Of a DNA stretch of 17,179 nt, positions 13,775 through 17,179 are shown piece by piece; position 1 is the stretch's first letter; each line of letters starts with the position of its first letter. The notes under the pieces were generated by a model. The model was not told the origin of the DNA and searched no databases. It saw only the letters and a program-made list of their open reading frames with translations. A program made the translations under genes and the position numbers. The stretch is from a bacterium UBP6_UBA1196 (GTDB lineage Bacteria > UBP6 > UBA1177): contig DBYC01000065.1 in assembly GCA_002310035.1 (NCBI GenBank), positions 1 through 17,179 on the forward strand. Direction: 5' to 3'.

Positions 13775-14839
13775 ATGATAAAATTTGATTGCGACTACCT
13801 TGAAGGATGTCATCCTAATATTCTGAAAATGCTTGAAAAAACCAATTTCGAGCAGACTGAGGGCTACGGCTGCGACAAATACTGCGAAAAGGCGAAAAAA
13901 CTCATTCTTGCGGCGTGCGGATTTGCCGGAAAACGGGGGAAAAACGTGCCTGATGTCCATTTTCTTGTGGGCGGAACGCAGACGAACACGACTGTTATTT
14001 CGGCGATACTCAGGCCGCATCAGGGCGTTGTTTCGGCGGTGACGGGGCATGTGAACGTGCATGAAACCGGAGCAATAGAATCGACCGGCCACAAAGTTCT
14101 TGCACTTCCTTCCGGTGACGGAAAACTGAGTGCGGAGCAGGTCGAAAAATATGTTGAAGCCTGCGTAAATGACTGTAATTACGAGCATATCGTGCAGCCT
14201 GGAATGGTTTACATCTCGTTTCCGACAGAAAACGGCACGGTTTATTCCAAGCGCGAACTTTCGGAACTCCGCAAAGTGTGCCTCAAATACAGACTTCCGC
14301 TTTTTATCGACGGAGCGCGGCTGGGTTACGGGATTAAGGCAGCCGGAAACGACCTTACTCTGCCTGATATTGCAGCGCTCTCTGATGTTTTTTATATCGG
14401 CGGAACAAAAAACGGCGCGCTCTTCGGCGAAGCAGTGGTGATAACGAACAACGCTTTCAAAAAAGATTTCCGCAACATAATAAAACAGCGCGGCGGAATG
14501 CTGGCGAAAGGACGGCTGCTCGGGATCCAGTTTATGACACTTTTTTCCGACGGACTTTATTTCAGGCTTGCGGAACATGCCGTAAAAACGGCGGCTGAAA
14601 TAAAAAACGCCTTAAAAAACAAGGGGATAGAGTTCCTTTTCGATTCGCCAACGAACCAGATCTTTCCGGTTTTTCCTGATGAAATTTATGAAAAACTGTC
14701 AAAAAAGTTTTCTTTCGCGTTCTGGGAAAAAACTGATTCTGAACATACTGCCGTCCGGATCTGTACGAGCTGGGCAACAAAAGAAAGCGATGTCGCAGAG
14801 TTGATAAAGGCGTTTCTTCAAATTGACAACAAGCGATAA
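13775..14839 (+). CDS. ltaE: Threonine aldolase-type PLP enzyme (beta-eliminating lyase family)
   Basis: A 354-aa fold-type I PLP enzyme resembling low-specificity L-threonine aldolase, which splits threonine or allo-threonine into glycine and acetaldehyde in the cytoplasm. Visible features are the start FDCDYLEGCHPNIL, GGTQTNTTVISAIL (PLP phosphate region), HVNVHETGAIESTGHKV, IDGARLGYG with the conserved Asp and Arg, and GGTKNGALFGEAVV with K212 as the probable Schiff-base lysine. Length is within family range. ATG 13775 follows GAGGTG with good spacing. It appears monocistronic, or at least precedes a second promoter placed in its last codons. Close relatives include other beta-eliminating lyases, so the exact substrate is likely but not certain. 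Confidence 0.87.
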   Translation: MIKFDCDYLEGCHPNILKMLEKTNFEQTEGYGCDKYCEKAKKLILAACGFAGKRGKNVPDVHFLVGGTQTNTTVISAILRPHQGVVSAVTGHVNVHETGAIESTGHKVLALPSGDGKLSAEQVEKYVEACVNDCNYEHIVQPGMVYISFPTENGTVYSKRELSELRKVCLKYRLPLFIDGARLGYGIKAAGNDLTLPDIAALSDVFYIGGTKNGALFGEAVVITNNAFKKDFRNIIKQRGGMLAKGRLLGIQFMTLFSDGLYFRLAEHAVKTAAEIKNALKNKGIEFLFDSPTNQIFPVFPDEIYEKLSKKFSFAFWEKTDSEHTAVRICTSWATKESDVAELIKAFLQIDNKR

Positions 14840-14850
14840 AACTATAATAT
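14823..14850 (+). promoter_or_regulatory. Promoter of the flippase-like/lipoprotein/tmk operon
   Basis: TTGACA (14823-14828) sits inside the last codons of the aldolase gene. A perfect TATAAT (14843-14848) is 14 bp away; the overlapping TAATAT (14845-14850) has 16-bp spacing. ACAGAGC and seven T's (14858-14864) follow, then TTGGAGAAG as Shine-Dalgarno for ATG 14885. Confidence 0.65.
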
Positions 14851-14884
14851 ACAGAGCTTTTTTTGTATCTTGGAGAAGAGTTTT

Positions 14885-15883
14885 ATGAAAGCTGAACTTA
14901 AGAATAAGTTGCGGAATTTACTAAGAATATTGTTGTTTGTCTCATCGTTGGCGATCCTCTTTTTCCTCCTTAGAAGCATCGGCTTCGACAAGGTCGCGGA
15001 AGTCTTTGTCAAAGTCGGAATCGGCGGAATGCTTGTGCTTGCCTGCTGTGAAATCGCGGAAAACGGTCTGGATGCGTTCGCGCTCTACTCATCGTTGCCG
15101 GGAAGGAGAAATTTTGTCAGGATATTTGCGTCGCACGGTCTGGGCTCTCTTGCGAACTATCTGATCCCGTGGGAGTTCGGCGAACTTGTGAAAACAGGCC
15201 TGATCAAGGAAGTCGTCGGTACCCAGAATTCAATAAAAGGTGTCGTCATTTGGAATTACATATACAAACTTTCAAAAGCCTGCTCGCTTGTTTCTATGGC
15301 CGTTCTGTCGCTGTTTCTTCATTTTTTTATGCCTGACGAATACTATAAATTCGACAAATTTCTGATAGTTCTCCTCTGTACGCTTTTTGTTTTTCTTTCC
15401 TATTTCGGAGTGATGATCATTATCAAGCTGAATATTTCGGTTAAGATTGTCAATGTGTTGAAATATTTAGGAAAAAAGAACGCGGATGAGCTTATGGAAA
15501 AGGCTGAGAAAATGGACAAAGACCTCAATCTTTTCAAAAAAGAGAATCCGAAAGACTATCGTAAAATTTTCTGGCTTCAGTTTTTCGCAAGATATGCCTC
15601 GTTTTTCACTTTTTTCTTCTGCATACTTTTTGTCGGCTTCAACGGATATGTGCTTTCGACGCTGCTGCTGCTTCACTGTGCAAGGAATCTCGGCAACTAC
15701 ATATCGGCATTGATTCCTATGAAACTCGGTATCGGCGAAGGGACAGGTTATGTCGTTTTTGCATTCATGGGACTTCCCGGCGCAGAAGGCGGTCTAGTGT
15801 CATTCGTTCTCAGGATCAATGCAATAATCGCAATGTCCCTTGTTTCCGGTCTGATTATTTTTAAACCGAAAAAATCGGAATGA
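14885..15883 (+). CDS. Lysylphosphatidylglycerol synthase/flippase-like membrane protein (UPF0104)
   Basis: A 332-aa polytopic membrane protein of the UPF0104/LPG_synthase_TM family, which includes the flippase half of MprF and AglD-like proteins. The first helix is LLRILLFVSSLAILFFLL (12-29); several more hydrophobic stretches follow. Family-like blocks are PWEFGELVKTGL and, near the C-terminus, ALIPMKLGIGEGTGYVVFAFMGLPGAEGG. A charged cytoplasmic loop lies in the middle (KNADELMEKAEKMDKD). No aminoacyl-transferase domain is attached, so lipid or lipid-linked-intermediate translocation is more likely than lysyl transfer. I chose ATG 14885 after GGAGAAG over a TTG at 14870. Its stop lies 27 bases before the lipoprotein start. 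Confidence 0.82.
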   Translation: MKAELKNKLRNLLRILLFVSSLAILFFLLRSIGFDKVAEVFVKVGIGGMLVLACCEIAENGLDAFALYSSLPGRRNFVRIFASHGLGSLANYLIPWEFGELVKTGLIKEVVGTQNSIKGVVIWNYIYKLSKACSLVSMAVLSLFLHFFMPDEYYKFDKFLIVLLCTLFVFLSYFGVMIIIKLNISVKIVNVLKYLGKKNADELMEKAEKMDKDLNLFKKENPKDYRKIFWLQFFARYASFFTFFFCILFVGFNGYVLSTLLLLHCARNLGNYISALIPMKLGIGEGTGYVVFAFMGLPGAEGGLVSFVLRINAIIAMSLVSGLIIFKPKKSE

Positions 15884-15909
15884 TTCCGGTTTGCGGGAGA
15901 GTGATCAAA

Positions 15910-16530
15910 ATGAAAAATATCGTTCCGGCAGTTATGTTTCTGTTGTTTCTGATTTCGTGCGGAAGCGGGGATGAAAAGGGGAAACTTGTTTTTTCGGAAA
16001 GTTTCGACCGGGCGGAAATAGGCGGTAATTACGAAATTCAGGGCGGAGACTGGAAAATCGAAAACGGCAGGCTTAGGAGCAGGACTGCGAAAAACAGAAA
16101 TCTGGTTCTTAAATCGGTCGATCTGCCGCAGAATGCTGTTATCGAGCTGACGATGAAAAGCAACAGCGATGCTGTCGATGTCAAATTCAACCTCTGGGGC
16201 GACGGAAAGATCCATGACCACGGCGACGGATATTCATTCATTCTGGGCGGCTGGAACAACCGTATTTCGGTTATTTCAAAGCTTGACGAGCACGAGAAAA
16301 AGCGCGCCGAAAGAAGGAATGCCGGTCTTGAAAAAGGAAAGGAATACAAGATTAAAGTTGTTAGAAAATCTAATAAAATCAAGTGGTTCGTAAACGGAGA
16401 ACTTTTTTTGGAATATAACGACGAAGCGCCTCTCAAAGTTGAGGACGGCTATTCAAAACTCTCTTTCGCGAACTGGAAGTCGGATGTCGAATTCGATGAT
16501 TTGAAAATTTACTCTCTGGAGGAAAAATAA
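15910..16530 (+). CDS. Lipoprotein with LamG/DUF1080-like domain
   Basis: A 206-aa predicted lipoprotein. Residues 1-16 form a short hydrophobic signal peptide ending in the lipobox LISC with C17 as the lipidated cysteine; Gly at +2 argues against inner-membrane retention by the E. coli +2 rule. The mature part (about 26-204) looks like a concanavalin/LamG or DUF1080-type jelly-roll: FSESFDRAEIGG, GGDWKIENGRL, GDGYSFILGGWNN, FVNGELFLEY and VEFDDLKIYSLEE at the end. Such domains often bind or hydrolyse carbohydrate, but no catalytic residues can be assigned. I chose ATG 15910 (GGGAGAG upstream, immediate signal peptide) over ATG 15880, which adds ten residues before it. It should be processed by the Lgt and LspA encoded at 6489-7840. 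Its stop overlaps the tmk start. Confidence 0.8.
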   Translation: MKNIVPAVMFLLFLISCGSGDEKGKLVFSESFDRAEIGGNYEIQGGDWKIENGRLRSRTAKNRNLVLKSVDLPQNAVIELTMKSNSDAVDVKFNLWGDGKIHDHGDGYSFILGGWNNRISVISKLDEHEKKRAERRNAGLEKGKEYKIKVVRKSNKIKWFVNGELFLEYNDEAPLKVEDGYSKLSFANWKSDVEFDDLKIYSLEEK

Positions 16531-17132
16531 TGTTTATCGCAGTCGAAGGAATTGACGGAAGCGGCAAAAGCACGACTGTCAAGGAACTCAAAAGATTCCT
16601 TGAGACAAAAGGTGAGGCGGTTTATCTGACTTCCGAGCCGACGGCGCTTGCCACCGGAAAAATAGTGAGAAGTTTTCTGAACGAATCCAACGGTGATACG
16701 CCGCTTATCCACGAGATGCTCGCCCTCGCTTTCGCTGCCGACAGGATAAACCACCTGAGAGAGGAGATATGGCCGGCACTCAGGAAAAAACAGACAGTAA
16801 TCACCGACAGATACTTCTTCAGCTCGATAGCGTATCAGTCGCTTAATGTAAGCTATGAATGGATCAAAGGGATAAACCGTTTCGCGACATTGCCAGATGT
16901 GCTTGTTTTTGTTGATGTTTCAGTCGATAAAGCAGTCGAGAGACTTACGAAATTCCGCGATTCGACCGAACTTTACGAGAAAAAGGAGCTTCTGCAGCAG
17001 ATAGACCGCAACTACCGCGAAGTGATCAGGGAATTCGAAGACAAACTCAAAGTCGTATATCTTGACGGAAATCTTGAAGTCGGTGAGATCTACGGCGATA
17101 TAGAGAATAAATTTACTAAGTTTTTCTATTGA
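16530..17132 (+). CDS. tmk: Thymidylate kinase
   Basis: A 200-aa dTMP kinase that phosphorylates dTMP to dTDP in the cytoplasm. The P-loop GIDGSGKST is at residues 7-15. The DRY motif is at 93-95 (TDRYFFSSIAYQS). SEPT (35-38) stands where most bacterial enzymes have REPGGT, resembling the shorter REPT form, with serine in place of the usual arginine. The LID region is FRDSTELYEKKELLQQIDR. Length is normal. ATG 16530 overlaps the lipoprotein TAA, with a GGAGG Shine-Dalgarno inside the upstream gene. It is the last gene of its operon; a new promoter starts at its stop. Confidence 0.95.
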   Translation: MFIAVEGIDGSGKSTTVKELKRFLETKGEAVYLTSEPTALATGKIVRSFLNESNGDTPLIHEMLALAFAADRINHLREEIWPALRKKQTVITDRYFFSSIAYQSLNVSYEWIKGINRFATLPDVLVFVDVSVDKAVERLTKFRDSTELYEKKELLQQIDRNYREVIREFEDKLKVVYLDGNLEVGEIYGDIENKFTKFFY

Positions 17133-17156
17133 CTTTTTTATATTTAAGTGTAGAAT
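17129..17156 (+). promoter_or_regulatory. Promoter and leader start of a gene beyond the window
   Basis: TTGACT (17129-17134), overlapping the tmk stop codon, and TAGAAT (17151-17156) are 16 bp apart. They are followed by CGCGCG (17157-17162) and seven T's (17163-17169). This is the cleanest example of the promoter-leader pattern seen elsewhere in the window. No coding start is visible before the edge at 17179. Confidence 0.65.
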
Positions 17157-17179
17157 CGCGCGTTTTTTTGAAGCACCTC

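Noticed and set aside
13736..14578. A 280-codon minus-strand open frame opposite the aldolase gene
   Set aside because: The plus-strand frame has clear PLP-enzyme motifs and a promoter; the antisense product has no recognisable family.
15863..15892. Nested inverted repeats (AAACCG/CGGTTT and CGGAAT-G-ATTCCG) at the flippase-lipoprotein junction
   Set aside because: The inner repeat leaves a one-base loop and the outer stem is only six pairs; there is no T-run on the coding strand, so a terminator or attenuator is not supported.
1..17179. Search for a defence island, toxin-antitoxin pair, CRISPR array, prophage or transposon
   Set aside because: Apart from the single self-inhibited Fic gene, all genes belong to housekeeping or envelope families, and I saw no direct-repeat array, transposase or integrase.

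Overview
The window looks like ordinary chromosome from a diderm (Gram-negative-type) bacterium. It has moderate base composition (judged by eye, not counted) and is tightly packed with short operons. The diderm reading rests on an lspA-lgt lipoprotein pathway, a lipoprotein with a clear lipobox, and a SPOR-domain envelope protein. I cannot assign a phylum. I see no tRNA, rRNA, CRISPR array, insertion sequence or phage gene. No gene-free stretch exceeds 300 bases; the longest gaps (79-249, 7841-8005, 13669-13774) hold a terminator and promoters.

Layout. (1) 1-78 is the tail of a glutamate dehydrogenase gene, closed by a strong intrinsic terminator. (2) 250-5852 is a plus-strand operon of greA, recG, a small tandem zf-TFIIB-like protein, a class II Fic AMPylase and recN, with starts and stops that overlap or nearly touch. 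(3) 5875-7840 is a convergent minus-strand operon, lspA-lgt-yigZ. (4) 8006-11983 is a plus-strand operon. It starts with the large subunit and ends with the small subunit of an isopropylmalate dehydratase/homoaconitase-type hydro-lyase, and between them lie a GT-B glycosyltransferase-like gene and a SPOR-domain membrane protein. (5) 11986-13668 is a minus-strand YgiQ-family radical SAM gene, convergent with the dehydratase operon by two bases. (6) 13775-14839 is a threonine aldolase-type PLP enzyme, divergent from ygiQ. (7) 14885-17132 holds a lysylphosphatidylglycerol synthase/flippase-like membrane protein, a LamG/DUF1080-like lipoprotein and thymidylate kinase. (8) 17129-17179 is the promoter and leader of a gene beyond the edge.

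The known themes are transcription-elongation rescue plus recombinational repair (GreA, RecG, RecN), lipoprotein maturation (LspA, Lgt, and a lipoprotein substrate encoded nearby), and amino-acid/2-oxoacid metabolism (GDH, dehydratase, aldolase). I did not find a clear new defence or mobile system. The most unusual signals are: a recurrent promoter layout (-35, 16 bp, -10, 6-7 nt ending in G/C, then a T-tract); a dehydratase whose two subunit genes are separated by two envelope-type genes; a Fic AMPylase with a repetitive KVT linker inside the repair operon; and a perfect inverted repeat around the greA -35 element.
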